This document shows positions 46,431 through 58,716 of a DNA stretch of 64,000 nt, piece by piece; the first letter of the stretch is position 1; each line of letters opens with the position of its first letter. The notes beneath the pieces are model-generated. The model had not been told where the DNA came from. It saw only the letters and a program-made list of their open reading frames with translations, and did no database searches. The DNA is taken from contig MNCI01001960.1 of the NCBI GenBank assembly GCA_015680685.1, positions 268,534 to 332,533 on the forward strand, given 5' to 3'. Both the position numbers and the translations under genes were made by a program. Source of the DNA: Gnetum montanum. Taxonomy: Eukaryota; Streptophyta; Gnetopsida; Gnetales; Gnetaceae.

Positions 46431-46901
46431 TCTAGTTTGAGGTCTTAGTGGACCGTTACAAATATGTACTATCTGTGAGAAGATGGCAAGCTAGGATTCC
46501 TAGATGCTAGCGTGTAACTTCTGTGGAGTAAGATGAAAGATGTAACATGGCATGTCCAACGTGTCAAAATAGTTTGGATTTAAATTTTTGTACAAACCAT
46601 AGTTAATGCGACCATATTACAAGGTGATAAGCTATGTGTTAGTTTAGGGTCATTTCAGACCGCAATTTATATGATATCTACGAAATTAATGCCTCGATCT
46701 TCACGTTTCGTGTCATGCTAACACTGGCATTTCGGGAAATTTTCGCATCGATCGGGCAGAAAAAACTAGTTAACTTCAAACCTTTTTTTTATAAACCACT
46801 GGTTCACGCTCAAAACAAGCCATAGATATCGTGAATTTGAATCTAGCAATAGTAGAAGGGGAGCAAAAGCAAGGCGTAAACAGACGATTTTGCAAAGAAC
46901 T
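46431..46901. other. Spacer before antisense gene copy E
   Basis: Non-coding. Contains one GGTCATTTCAGACC unit near 46,645 (the pre-RT repeat) and the antisense promoter. Corresponds to 823-1,226 of element A. Confidence 0.55.
46788..46798 (+). promoter_or_regulatory. TATA box of antisense gene copy E
   Basis: TTTATAAACC, about 110 bp before ATG 46,902; the position matches copies A, B and C. Confidence 0.55.
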
Positions 46902-49900
46902 ATGGCACCAAAGGTTAGAGGAAAGAATAATAAACTGGTGAGGATTGAAGAACTGTAGGAGAGTTTGTAGTGGGCTTCACAGGCCAAGGTCAAGGCTCGG
47001 GAAGTTACTCCACTCAATCGGTAAGTCGCCTTTCATCCTCTTGCACTATTGTTATGTTTGTTACTATGTTGTAGTTGTTTATTTTGAACTTGCATGTTGC
47101 GTCGAGCGTTAATATCTATTTATGTGGACTAAGTTATTGTAGTTTGCGATATTACCTTTGTATTCGCTATTGGAGATGAACCTTGTGTTTTCATGAGGGT
47201 TTAGGTAGCTTTGAGTATTACTGAGCAAACGTAGTGTATAATCAAAAAATCTAGATATTGTACTTATGTGTAGCATAATCAGGGTTCTTTTTTCTTTTCC
47301 TTTTCTCTCATAATAGTTGCATGTTACGCTGGGGTAATACGCAGTGTTGCTTTCATCGCCGTTGTCAGAGACAGATCTTGAGTTGTTGCAAGGGTTTGGG
47401 TGGTTCTGGCCATGTGTTTCCAGTGAAATCTGTAATTTTCTGGGAATCAGGAGAACCCTAATGTCGTGTGGTGAATTTTTATGTCTAAATGATTTGTTTG
47501 ATAGTGATGCGCTTTTTTATTATACAAGATTATGCTAAAGCCAATCCTAATCATTTTGTACATCGTGGGTGTTCTATGCTACATTCATGTTCCCACAGCC
47601 AATGTTCCTCCTCCTCATGCTTGTATAAAGGAGGAGGCAATGTGGTTCCGAAGGGGCACACGGGAGTTTGTGTAGTTTCTACTTTGTAATTTTAGTGTAA
47701 TTATCTGGTCACATCTACCAGGCGATGTAGTTGCTGCTATTTTAGAGAAGCTACTGGTTTGTTCGATGCAGAGCATCTTGACATTCCTGTCAGACAACAC
47801 GATTGAAACTGTGTGGGTGCAAGACCACGAACAAAGTGCCAAAGGTTTGAGGAGTTTGACCTAGATTTGGGAGATGCCTAGATTTAACTGCTATCACACC
47901 TACAACACTCTGTTCTTGGCTCATCATCTCACAACCTACTTTCAAAATCCACCGGGCACTGTGTATTATGCAGGCAGCTAAGTTTCTGTTTCTTCTTGCA
48001 GTGTTATAGTATGCTGACTACTGTTTAAATTTGTGTTAAACATAAATTATTTTGCTTATGGTGCAGGCTTTTTATCAATGACAATGGTCTCCTAGGAAAT
48101 AACGATACATTGTCATTAACCAAAAGGGCTATAAAGGAATTTACTTCTATCAGCAACGTACGAGCTACTGTCATGGGACAACTGGCATTTAAAATCCCAG
48201 AATACCCTACATTCTATGCTAACTTCTTTTCCAGATGTAGAAATCTCAGATGGCTAGATAGAAAATGGACTTTGGACCCTCCTCTCACTGTCGCAGATGT
48301 GCAAAGGAAAATCCCTCCATTTCCTTTGCCATTTGGGCCCGGTAAAATTTATTATGATGATCAACTCTATCGATGTTGTTAGCTAGAAATAATGTATGAA
48401 TTTATTTCATTTTTGCTATATTACCTTAACTATTGTTTAATGTTTGCAGTCAGGGAATCAAGGGAAATCACGATTATGGCCTCGGGTTGTGAGGCGAACA
48501 GTCTCTTTTTCTGTTATGGTGATATAAAGGAAACACAATGCTGGCTTGGCCATAGAGTGGCCCCAGTTGTGTTAACCAATAACCTTTGGGAGGCTAGACT
48601 GATGGACCTATTTTTGGCCATAACCCCCAACGTCACTATGGGTGAATGCTAACCTTAGTCAAATCCTTCAGCAAGGAAGCTGAGTGTCTCTGCATATGCG
48701 TGCATAATGTGCATGTGAATTTTGACATTAACACTCAATTGTTCACCGACCTCTTTGGGGTTCCCTCCGATGGCTTTCCTATAGAGGAAAAGCTGAAGAG
48801 GAGTTCCAAGTACCAGCAAGAGATAGAGGAGTGGCTAGGGGTTAAGAATGAAGTTAAGGAAATTCCTATCGACAAGATTGAGTTGGAGGTGGCCAACACT
48901 ATTTACCGCCTTTTTCAAGCTCGGGCCTTCCCCAAGACACTCTCCCAAGGGAGGTTCCTCACCATAGAGCAAGCTTGAATTATGCGAGAGGTCATGGAGG
49001 AGGGGACGCGGTTCAATTGGGCCAGCTATTTTGCTAAAGGCCTACGCGTTGAAATGGTCAAGCTTCACAAGAAGCCTGAGTCATGTTTTAATATGCATTT
49101 TTCCTTCTTCATAGCCTGCTTCTGGCATTTTGTTAAATTTTTGGTAGTTTAAAGGAATGGGGTCTGGGTGTAGCAAGACCGTAGCCAGATTTCCAAACCG
49201 TGGATTTCCCATCTTTTCGGCACTATCCGGTCACAAGACCCTCCTGAGGGAATCAGGGAGTCGTTGTTAGTGACGACAAAAAATATGGCGGTGCCTCAAA
49301 ATCAAGGTCAAGACAGCATGGGTGGGGTGCTCCCTTCTTACACCAGTGATGTGTCATGGGGGAAGTGCTTGGTGGCTGAAATAGTGGATTCATCTATCCC
49401 ATGGAAAAAGCCTCATCTGACCGAGGAGCCTACCAGGCTAGCAGGTGGGGAGAGGAAGAGAATGTAGGTTAGGTTCCAGAGGAGCAATCCTCCTGTCAGT
49501 AAGTAGAGAAAATTATGTTACGTATAGACATTGTTTCGTTACATAATGTTTATTGATTGATGATGTTGTGTGATAGCGAAAGATAAGGTTATGGAACAAT
49601 TAAGCCCTAAAATAGGGGCTATAGTTTTGCGGTGCAAGGAAGGGGCCCTGACCTTGGAAGAAGAGGCTCTAGTCAATAAGGTGAGTAGGGTGCAGGTTCC
49701 TATGCACAAGAAGGAAGCAATAGTGGAAGATGCCGAAGTCCTTTTGTCCGGGACAGGAAGAGGTAAGTGATTTGTCACTCTATCAGTTTAGCCTTCACAG
49801 TGTGCTAGGCTCTAAACAACTGCTTCTAGAGGTTATACTAGTCATCGTAATATCTCAACCATGTCTTTATATGGAATTTATTCCATGTAATAGGTGACCA

Positions 49901-51236
49901 GGGTGTACACTTGTCAATAGTGGCGACTCAATCCTAGGATGAATTTCCTGATAAATTCACCTTTATGGAAGACGTCGTCCATGATATGATCGGTCGCTTA
50001 GAGCAAATTGATCCTAAAGCTGGTACATTATGATCATTATGTAGAGGTTATTCTATTGCAGCATTACGTTACCAAATTATGTTTAAACATCATTTTATGT
50101 TATTAGGAGCTCACCTCAGATGGGATCCATCAAAGCCTATTGATTTAGATGCCACTAAACCTCCATCAGAAGTGATCATCATGCCACGCAATGATGAGAT
50201 GCGTAAATGTGCTGTATGCTTGACTCGCTCCTTATGGGAATGCGAAAACATGAATGAAGACCTTTGGAAGAGACTACAAAGGCCAAAGAAGGAGAAAGTG
50301 GCTCTAAGTGACGAGGTTGGTGATTTGAGGTCGCAGAATGAATTCTTGCAAGCTCAAGGGATGAAAAACAAGGACTGGCGGATGGCTGTTGTTGACTATG
50401 CCCATTATTGAACAATCAGCAGGAACAGTGTCCAGAACAACCGTGAACTGGTCAAGCAACGGATGCAAATGGATCTCCTAGCTCAAAAAATTCAAGACTA
50501 GAAGGACTTTAGCGTGAGTGTGCAAGAATGGGGGCACACGTAGAAAGATCATAAACATGTCTATAAGCAGGAATGTGCTGCTTATCGTGAATATTATAGA
50601 GACTCTGCCATGAAGGCTTAGTCCCTTGGGCTATTCCTCGATGTTATTAGTGCTTCCAGTGCATTTGAAAAGTTTCAGAAGCAAGTGATGGCGAGTGCCT
50701 CTCCAGAAAGGGAAATGACTCTTCCTGGCGGGAGACTACCATCCCTTCCTTCTTCCCTAAACCACCTCGATGAACTCCTGTGGAGAAGGGGAAGGTCAAG
50801 GCTAGAGCTAACCTTAAGCATACTGAAGATAAAATTATGCAATGTTTGTGGGTTGGTTTAGAACAAATTCCTTTTTCTACTAATGCAGGACTATCACAGG
50901 TGAGTTGTAGGATTACTGTTTTTTTGTCATACCTAGTTTTGATGGTGATGTTACTACGTGTGTCATGTCTGATTGCAGGAACGACCTGAGGAGAATCCTC
51001 AGTAAAATGAAGCTAACGAAGGTGGCAATCCTCATGAAGAGGGTCTACAGGAAGTAGGGCATAATGAAGATAGTCAATGTTGTGGCAAGCAACCCCCTAC
51101 TAAAGAGCCTCACAAGGAGGGCCATCCTCATGAAGAGATCCCTCATGAAAAGGGTGGCCCCTATGAGGATGATTTCCTCGAAGTAGAGGTTGAGCTGGGA
51201 GATACGGAAGATAGTGGTGACAAGGGAGATACATAG
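46902..51236 (+). pseudogene. Antisense gene copy E, all eight exons present
   Basis: Exons: 46,902-47,020 (119 nt, donor TCG|GTAAGT), ~47,529-47,977, 48,067-48,341 (275 nt, between GTGCAG and GTAAAA), 48,450-49,498 (after TTTGCAG), 49,577-49,762 (donor AGAG|GTAAGT), 49,894-50,022, 50,107-50,899 (donor ACAG|GTGAGT), 50,979-51,236 (after GATTGCAG; TAG end). Total about 3.26 kb or ~1,085 codons. Exon 2: 'LKPILIILYIVGVLC' (motif I Asp now Tyr), 'FRRGTREFV', 'VIIWSH', 'IWEMPRFNCYHTYNTLFLAH' then 'FQNPPGTVYYAG', matching FCP1/NIF spacing with the motif III Asp pair lost. Exon 3: 'FLINDNGLLGNNDTLSL' and 'RWLDRKWTLDPPLTVADV'. Exon 4: 'FCYGDIKETQCWLGH', 'LFTDLFGVPSDGF', 'RLFQARAFPKTLSQGRFLTI'. Exon 7: coiled coil. 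Tail: Glu/Asp-rich. Ten or more stops; exon 2 donor mutated to CTAAG. Non-functional now. Confidence 0.82.
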
Positions 51237-51941
51237 CGTGGCTATATTAGCCACAGTTTTCTAGTGGTGGAATGGAACGAGAGACGATATTTTTCCTTTT
51301 AACATTCTTAAGGCAAACTTTGTCTTGGGTTTAATGTTCTTTTGTTGTTTTACTTTTATGTAAAGTGTAGATGGAATCGTTGTTTTTGGTGTTATGACAA
51401 GTCGTAGTTAGTTTAAGAGTGTAGAGTCAATGAAGTTATTAGTTTAAAGCCATTGCGGGCTGCTAAATAATGCAAATGTAAAACGTAAATGAAATTGTTA
51501 GTTTACGGCCATTTCGGGCCTTTGATTAGTTCAAGCGTAAACCGTGATTGAAATAGGTAGTTCAAGGTCATTTTGAGCCATGGCTAGTTTTAGGCCATTT
51601 CGGGCCATGGCTAGTTTTAGGCCATTTCAGGCCATGGCTACATACATGAAAGGGTAAAATAAATAACACCAAATCACTAGTTTTAAGCCATGAAAGGTTG
51701 TGATTAGTTTTAGTCCATTTCGGGCCATGGCTAGTTTTAGCCCATTTCGAGCCATGGCTACATACGTGAAAGGGTAAAATAAATAACACCAAATTTCTAT
51801 TTTTAAGCCATGGCAGGCCATGATTAGTTTTAGGCCATTTCGGGCAATGGCTATAGTAACAATGGAAGAAGAAAGAGCGTAAACTGCATAACAAGAAACA
51901 CTATGGACTGATACAACCTGTCGCGCTAACGTGTTTATTCA
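51237..51941 (+). repeat. TAGTTTTAGGCCATTTCGGGCCATGG repeats (element E)
   Basis: At 51,420-51,850. Includes a higher-order duplication: two ~115 bp blocks (about 51,590-51,710 and 51,715-51,840), each with 'TTCGGGCCATGGCTAGTTTT', a 'CATACATGAAAGGGTAAAAT' spacer and a second GGCC unit. Located between the antisense stop and the PR end. Confidence 0.85.
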
Positions 51942-53040
51942 CTAACTTTGTAGTTGTTTCCTGATTACTTTTATTTTTGGTGACGCATAAGGATGGGGAG
52001 ATTTATGACCTTGTTCCTTCATGCCATAGTCTTCCTCTTGGAATGGTAGTTTGGCCCAAATTAAGCTGTTATCAGCCACTGTCTTGGCCTGTTCAAGTGT
52101 TTGGATAGGGGGTTGGTCTTCAGGAACTTCGATTTCCAAACCCTATTTTATTTCTATGTTATTGATAGCCTGAGGGGTTATTTCATCATCATGGATGACC
52201 ACTTCTCCTCCTGCATAGGGCAGATGGATCTCTTGATGGATAGGTGATGAAACTGCCCTTAGTTGAGCTAACCAAGACCTCCCCAGGATCAAATTGAAGC
52301 CAGGCATCTCTTCGACGATGATAAATGTTGCGTCTATGGGGAACTAATCCCCCACCACAAATTTGATGTGCACTTTCCCTTTGACTTGCACTCATGCCCC
52401 ATTGAACAACTTTAGACATGATGTTGTGGTAGGACTGATCTGATCGATTAGGCCTAGTTTATCCACTATGGGATATGGGATGACATTAGCGACCACCCTA
52501 TCGTCCACATGTACTCTCCAGATTTGGTGTTGGCCAACCTGGATGGTGATGAATATGGACACTGTTGTTACTTGACCCTTTTCAGGGTCGTCTTTAATGG
52601 ATTCATCACGAAAGGTCAACAGGGCATGATGGAATGAATTACTTCTTCATCTACTAACAGGCCCTCGTCCATGGGTATGGATGTTAGCATACAAACCATG
52701 GCCTCACGGTGTTTCTGTGATGTCATGAGTAAGTCATAAAGGCTCAATGTTGTATTTTTTTGTTTTAGACCTTGTTTGACCTATGTAAAGCCAACGAAGA
52801 GACCCCGCCCACAATCTAGTTGTTTGTCACCCTTTTCCTCTTCCATTTGCCCTAAGAGAAGAATTTCTTGAGGAGGAGTGACATTTGGTCGAGGGCTATG
52901 TTTTTTTTGGTTAGGAGGAGATGCTTGCATTTGGGTAACTTTGTCATTTTTAGAGAGTGGGGCCAAGGGCATAGAAGTGTGGGGTTTAGGCTTAGGAAAC
53001 CCCAGCATAAGATGATCCTTGGCCGTATCAGTTGTCATAC
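51942..53040 (-). pseudogene. Element E aspartic protease region
   Basis: Ends 'HPYASPKIKVIRKQLQS' at 51,942, as in element A. Carries 'VKQGLKQKNTTLSLYDLLM', 'HREAMVCMLTSIPMDEG', 'SIFITIQVGQHQIWRVHVDD', and the active-site region, changed to 'VDDRVVANVIPYP' (the Gly after the Asp pair is Arg). Also 'FNLILGRSWLAQL'-type box near 52,270. Frameshift near 52,620 and several stops. Confidence 0.85.
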
Positions 53041-55657
53041 CTCCTTCTACTTTTATGTTAAGTTGGGACTGGAAAATTGACATGGAGATTTGCCCTTGCA
53101 TAGGAGGGGCAGTTGATGGTTTTGGCACCCTGATGACAAAGGGTGCCTTAGGTGTAGGCGTGGGCTTGGTCGTCAATTTATTGACAGCTGGCTGTCGAAT
53201 AGTGGTCTAAGAAGGGGCTAGGAGGATAAAAGTTTGCCTTGGAGCACCACTCATTGATGCTGATGGACCCGCTATTTGGGGCGAGCAAGGATGCATTCGC
53301 AACACAAAGGGCTGCTTCGACTGTGCCTGACTATCGCCCACTGCACTGACCACATTGATAGTTTACCCTATGTCATTTGCATTTAACGAGTCTCAATACA
53401 CATGCATGGCTTGTTTTTCTGGGTGTGTCAGACTATTGCTATCTAAGATCAGGTCACCTTGATCGATCAGACGTTGAATGTCATCCTTCAATGCCCAGCA
53501 GTAATCCGTGTCATGGCCACACAATTGATGGTAGTTGTAAAACCAGTCTAACCTAAAGTTCTTGGGAATTGGCAGTTCATTAGGCTAGGCCAAGGAGGGG
53601 TTCTTGAGTAACTCGCAATGGCGCCTGTGATGTTTCAGAGCCTCCTTGGACACCGCCTTTTGTCGGATATGGCCGGTTCCCAATAATTGCTTCAGAAGTT
53701 CTGAAGGCTTTACAAGTAGGGTCACATAATTTGAATGGTCCTTATGCTCAAATTTAGGCCTCGACTATGGAGGTGCTTCAGGGGTGAAAGGAGCTTTTTT
53801 ATTGGTGTCATTTGAGCTAGTTGTCAGCTCGGTAGGCTTCGCAGTTATTTTCTTGTTGTTGTTGTTTTTCTTCTTGGCCCCCTTGGCAACCGCCACTACT
53901 GTTGTTGTCATAGCTTTGCCATTATCCTTGCCCTTGCTGTGGTCATTCTTGTAGACCACATACACTGGATCTTTGCTAGCCTCCGCTGTGTCCTATATGC
54001 TATTAGTTTGAGCAAAGGCTTGACTAAGGGAGCGGGGAGCGAGGTAGTATAGCTTAGACTTGATAAAGTCGTTAACTGTCCCCTTGAAGATTGCCAGTAG
54101 ATGGGCTTCTACAATGGATTCGCAAATTTCATTTAAGATGGCACTACACCTTTGTATGAGCTTTTGGACAAACTCGAGTGGGCCTTGATTGACTCCCATG
54201 ACTTCTAGCCTCAAGTTGTCCTTGAAGTGGGTCACAAACTGAGTTAACAGCTCCTCCAAAGTTGAGATGGAAGCACGTGGGAGTGCTCGATACCAATCCA
54301 GAGCTTTACCCATTAAGGACATAGCAAAGACACGAATGATAGTATGTGGCCATTATTACAATAGTAAGGACTCTGACCTAAAAGTGACCGGGTGTGCATT
54401 GGGATCACCTTCCCCATTGTATTTTGTAAAATGGGGAAGGGGCATCCTAGGTGGCAATGACAAGACAGGGACTGCTAGACTAATAGGATTATCATGGTAG
54501 AAATCCATGACTTGTATTGTGTCAGAACCAGCAACCTTGAGACACTTGACCTCTTTTGTAAGGGTTTGAATGAGCTGGAAGACTTGGTCCAGACCCATAG
54601 ACGACGAGGTCATTTGTGGAATAGTAGCAGGGGGCACACTGGGTGGTGCAACAGAGGCGGCAGCTTAGCTGATGGTCAGTGCTATCGGGATGGTCCCTAC
54701 AGGAAGTGCCGCTTATGGCATCCACCATCTAGTAGTTGGTGTGGATGGGGTGACCACTATCAACTGCACCATTAGATACACTATTTGTATAATCGGGGGC
54801 ACAGACAGTGATCCTGCAACTGGGTTTAGCACCCGCGAGACCTGGCTTTGATAAAGGGGGAGCTGGGATGTTTGCGTAGGATGCGCAACAAGAGGCATGT
54901 TTGGAACCCACCATGCTATAATGGCAGGTCCCGCTATGTGAGTTAGGATGAACATAGGTGTTATAGGTAATTATGACGTAGGTATCACGTGTACATGCGG
55001 TGATGTAGGCGTAGGTGCACGATGAGATGGATTAGGTAATTGCACTTGTTGAGGAATGATTTGTGATGGACCGTCGTCTGGGAAGATAGTTGGAGAGAGA
55101 AAATGTAGGTACAATGAGTGTGGGACTCAATTGGTATTAGATAATGTCAAGGGCATGGTAACCATAAACAACAGATTTATGCAGGATGTCGTGGAGGGAG
55201 GGGCCATGGCGAAATCAACATGACTGCCTCCTTCAGAGTGGAATTCTAGATTGTCTTGCCCGTCATGAAGCATTTCATCATGGAAGAACTCCTCCAGTTG
55301 TTCTAGCGATGTCTTAGCCATCAGCATCTGATCTAGGATCCAGTTTTGTTGATCTATCAGGGGTACTGTGGTGTTATGTCAAGGAATAAATTCCTTCCCG
55401 TTGCAGTACATGAACTTGTATTCTCGTTTTTCTTCAAATTCTTGCAGATACATGGGTAAGTTTGCTACTAGTTTAGCATAGAGGAAATTGTAGTGTTCTC
55501 TGTGCTGAGTGTGTCCCTCAGGCTCTTTGTTTTGAAGCCTAAGAGAGCAATGCGGTCAAATCGGACTAGTTGGCAGCTCGACCACAGGAGGCGTAACTTG
55601 CATGGTCCAAGGGTTCTCTAAATTGGCAGTGTCAATAACTATGGTTGATGTAATCAT
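53041..55657 (-). pseudogene. Element E gag
   Basis: Start ATG 55,657 ('MITSTIVIDTANLENPW'). N-terminal domain 'EHYNFLYAKLVANLPMYLQE' and 'FMYCNGKEFIP'. Pro-rich middle. Gag core 54,000-54,450 ('LPHFTKYNGEGDPNAHPVTF', 'MSLMGKALDWYRALPRASIS', 'LEELLTQFVTHF'). Zinc knuckle near 53,500-53,560 with the first Cys changed to Tyr-Asn ('NYHQLCGHDTDYCWALK'). Basic C-terminal part follows. Stops near 55,560, 55,380, 55,130, 54,970, 54,720, 54,360 and others. Confidence 0.88.
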
Positions 55658-55912
55658 TTTCTACGTGGTTCAAGAGTAATGATGACAAGGATAAAGATCG
55701 CAAGGTCAAAGGCAAACTAAGATAGTAATCGAGGCTTTCTATCTTGTAGGATTCTAAAGGAATCGTCAAAGCGACCGATCTGCACCACAAAATCCCATAA
55801 ACAACCTTGGAGGTATTATGTTTACGTCAATCGATGATGGGTACAGAAAGCTTACAACACTACCCAGAAAGTGTGAATCTGATTTCAGGCCCTCCTTCTA
55901 GCACCATAAAAC
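55658..55912 (-). other. Element E 5' leader and primer-binding site
   Basis: Minus strand, 6 bp inside the LTR end: TGGTGCTAGAAGGAGGGCCTG, a plausible primer-binding site because it starts TGG. Further in lies 'TGGTGCAGATCGGTCGCTTT' (about 55,770-55,790), conserved in A and D and of unknown role (packaging is possible). Confidence 0.6.
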
Positions 55913-57452
55913 TGTAACGATGGAAAACATAGGTCACTTGAAATACCGAACGAAAGTCCATGTACATAGTTCGAGCTCCAAATCCTTGTGAGGGTCATGC
56001 TAGAGAAAACGAGTCCGAGGTGCCCTGAACGGTCTTGTTAATCAGACAGGGACTTACATAATTAGTAAAGTTTTTTATGGTAATCAGATAGAAAAGTGAC
56101 AATTTTTATGCGGAGATATAATATCATTAATCTCAAAGGTAATTGAAAAGGATGTAAATAAACTTGAAGCGATTGCAAGATGCGTATAGGTAAGACACTG
56201 GAGATTGGATTTATAAAGAGTGCAACCCCAAGATCTGAGACTTAATTTATGAACAAAATACGTTGAGTACAATGATTACAGGAAAGCTTTGGTTTAGACG
56301 AAGCGTATGCCAACAACAAGAAAACTATTTAAAGATTAAACAAGCAAAGGTCGATCTACCTTGTTCTAGCCAATCTGGGCACAAGGAAGTCAGACCCAAA
56401 GTAGAATATCTATTAACCAACTATTTCTAATCAAATATTATTATCAATCACTGATTCTAAAGTCCTTATGATCACTGATTCTCTTTTGCTCCTTTGCCAA
56501 TCTTGAAAGAAAATTTTTTGCCAATGATTTCCAATGGAAGAAAATCACTCACACAGAAAATTTGTCAATCTCAAAAAAAAATTTTGCCAACCCCTTGATC
56601 TTTGTCAACTAGAGCATTTATAAGGTTAGGGTCAGGAGAAAATCGCGGTTTAGATGACGTGTATCCTAAACTTATAAGATGCCATTGACTTGATGTGTTT
56701 GTTTTTTTGAAGTTTGTAGCGCCATACTATCTTACGCTCTGAAGAGTAACATGTCGTAAACCACTCTTGTTGGAGTTTTGGTGACTAGCTGTTCTTTTAT
56801 TACACTACGATATGCTAGAGAGCGTATCATGACATATGAACTACTGATGTTTGTATAGGGCTATCTTTGTCATTTCTTGTATTACGTTGCGTCATGCCAA
56901 TTCACGCTGCATAGCGTAATTCAGTGTAAAATAGTAAACTTGAAAAAATTTGAAGTGTTGTAGCCGTGCTTCCTTTGGTTCTGATCAATCCTTCCAAGAT
57001 TTATTACGCTATACTACGTAATGTAGCATAATAGACCCCTTCACCAGAAAACTTACTGAAATGTGTAGCATGCTGCAGATCATTGTTTAAGCCTTGAGAT
57101 TTTACTAGGTCGTTGGAGTCTTGAAATTTTGCCATCTCTGATGTTACAATGGATTGCCTTCTGACATTATGCTACATCATGTGACCTTACGCCATGCTGC
57201 ATAATGCAGTGTAATATGCCAAAAAGTTAAGATTTTCGGAACATAGAAAACTTGCAAACTTGAAGGCCTGCCATCGTGCACCCCTCATCTTGTTCTGTCT
57301 TCTGGAGTTTATTTGCCCTATGTTGCGTAGCATCACATAATTGGCCCTTAACCTAAAAGGAAGCTTGTTGTGTCGCGCCTTGCTGCAAATCCTTGCCTGA
57401 GTCGCAAGATTTTGCTAAACTGTTGAGGCCTCAAAATTTTCACAGTGTTTCA
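55913..57452 (-). mobile_element. Element E 5' LTR
   Basis: 1,540 bp. Pairs with 41,009-42,544 along its length, including the U3 duplication. Minus-strand TATA at 56,616-56,623. Followed by GATAC. Confidence 0.92.
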
Positions 57453-58716
57453 GATACAATTGGTTGCATGATGCTATGAGGTGAAAATATTATAAAGGTA
57501 ACCAAGACATCAAGAGAAAGACAACTATATGCTTGAATGTAGACTCGGGAGTCAACAATGCAAAATTCTATGAGGATAGCAAGAAGGGTGGAATAGAATG
57601 CCAAACGAGAATTCCCACTATTTACAATGTCAAACAAGATGTTTACAATGCTCAGAATCACAATGCTAACTTTTTCTTGCTTGCTCATCAAATCACCCAC
57701 TAGCCGACCCCTCTGAGCCTGCCATGCATGACCATTGGAGGAGCCTGCCATGCTATAATTATGAGCCTACCATGTTGTAATTACGCCATCAGAACTTGGA
57801 GATGTGTGCCAATGGTGCAAATCGGTGAAGTGCATTGATGTAGCCTAACTACTTGCTATTCTGCATTATGCCTTGTACCGTAGCATGTTAGTATAGCGTA
57901 GCATCTTGCTACACTATGCTATGCTATGCAGCGTAGCATAGTGTAGCTACCAGTTTAAGGAAAAAACTTATGTTACATCCTACTGCATGTGTCAGAAACT
58001 TTTGAAGAGTGTTGACTATTTATTGCATATTTGCTTTGTTATGCTACACTATGTAGCGTAGCATAGCGTAGTAGCGAGCCTTAATCGCAAAAACTTCGCC
58101 AATCTGCAAACTTTGCCTTTCACACTACGAAACTTGCGAACTTGCTGATCCTGCCCTTTGAGATGCCTTTCGTTGCTTTAGTAGAGTTGCTACGCTAGTA
58201 TAGCAACCAACATGGCCTACTTTTTGCTAAGTTTGTTGTTTTCTAGTGAAGGAGCCATTCTTGAAGAACTTGGAGCTGAGCAAAGCAACTATTTTGTAAG
58301 GTTAGAGGCACTAACTTAGTGTAATTGAAAATCACTATGTAGGCCAAGCCTTCCTATCTTGCACTCACTATGCTGTGTAGCGTAGCATAGTGTAACACCT
58401 TGCCTTGTAATAATTTACGGTTGACTGCTTGAACAACTATCTCCTGAAGCCTGCTACGCTATATAGAGTTGCATAGCATAGTAAACTCCTTGACTAGAAA
58501 ATGTGCCAAACTATTTTGTGCATTTTGAGCACCGCCGACAACTCTCTGCATCGTTTCTGTGTAGGTTGTCAGTTGGACAAATTACCCAGCTAGAAAATTT
58601 TCCAAACTATATAGCCTAGAGATTAGAACATCCATTTCTTGATGAACTGCCGTGACGCTACCTGAATTGCGATGGACTGGTGAAGCAAGGATTCCCTAAA
58701 AATTTAGGGTGTTTCA
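57453..58716 (-). mobile_element. Element D 5' LTR, outer part
   Basis: Starts with the second GATAC copy, continues the LTR broken at 41,008 and ends GGTGTTTCA at 58,716. Rich in GCGTAGCATAGTG words, including an inverted repeat 'CTACACTATGCTATGCTATG' / 'CATAGTGTAG' at 57,910-57,950. The outer flank CATCT has no visible partner. LTR total about 1.6 kb without element E. Confidence 0.75.

Larger units (their letters stand above)
41009..57452 (-). mobile_element. Element E: complete 16.4-kb Tat/Ogre-like LTR retrotransposon, inactive
   Basis: Bounded by LTRs with TGTAACG...GTGTTTCA ends (plus view) and a 5-bp GATAC duplication. Minus-strand order: 5' LTR 55,913-57,452, leader, gag, PR (to 51,942), tandem repeats, the antisense gene (plus strand, 46,902-51,236), RNases H and integrase (to 44,205), repeat-bearing 3' region, polypurine tract, 3' LTR 41,009-42,544. 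RT is missing by deletion near 46,430, so the copy cannot be autonomous. The LTRs differ at many positions by eye, indicating an old insertion. It lies in the LTR of element D. Confidence 0.92.

Noticed and set aside
16922-58716. Elements F and D as two halves of one element split by element C
   Set aside because: Strand and order would fit. But their LTRs (16,922-18,198 versus 40,655-41,008 plus 57,453-58,716) look like different subfamilies, and the outer flanks ACCTC and CATCT differ.
1-58716. Endogenous pararetrovirus origin
   Set aside because: Integrase, true LTRs, polypurine tract and target duplication are present, and no movement-protein or viral coat domain was seen.
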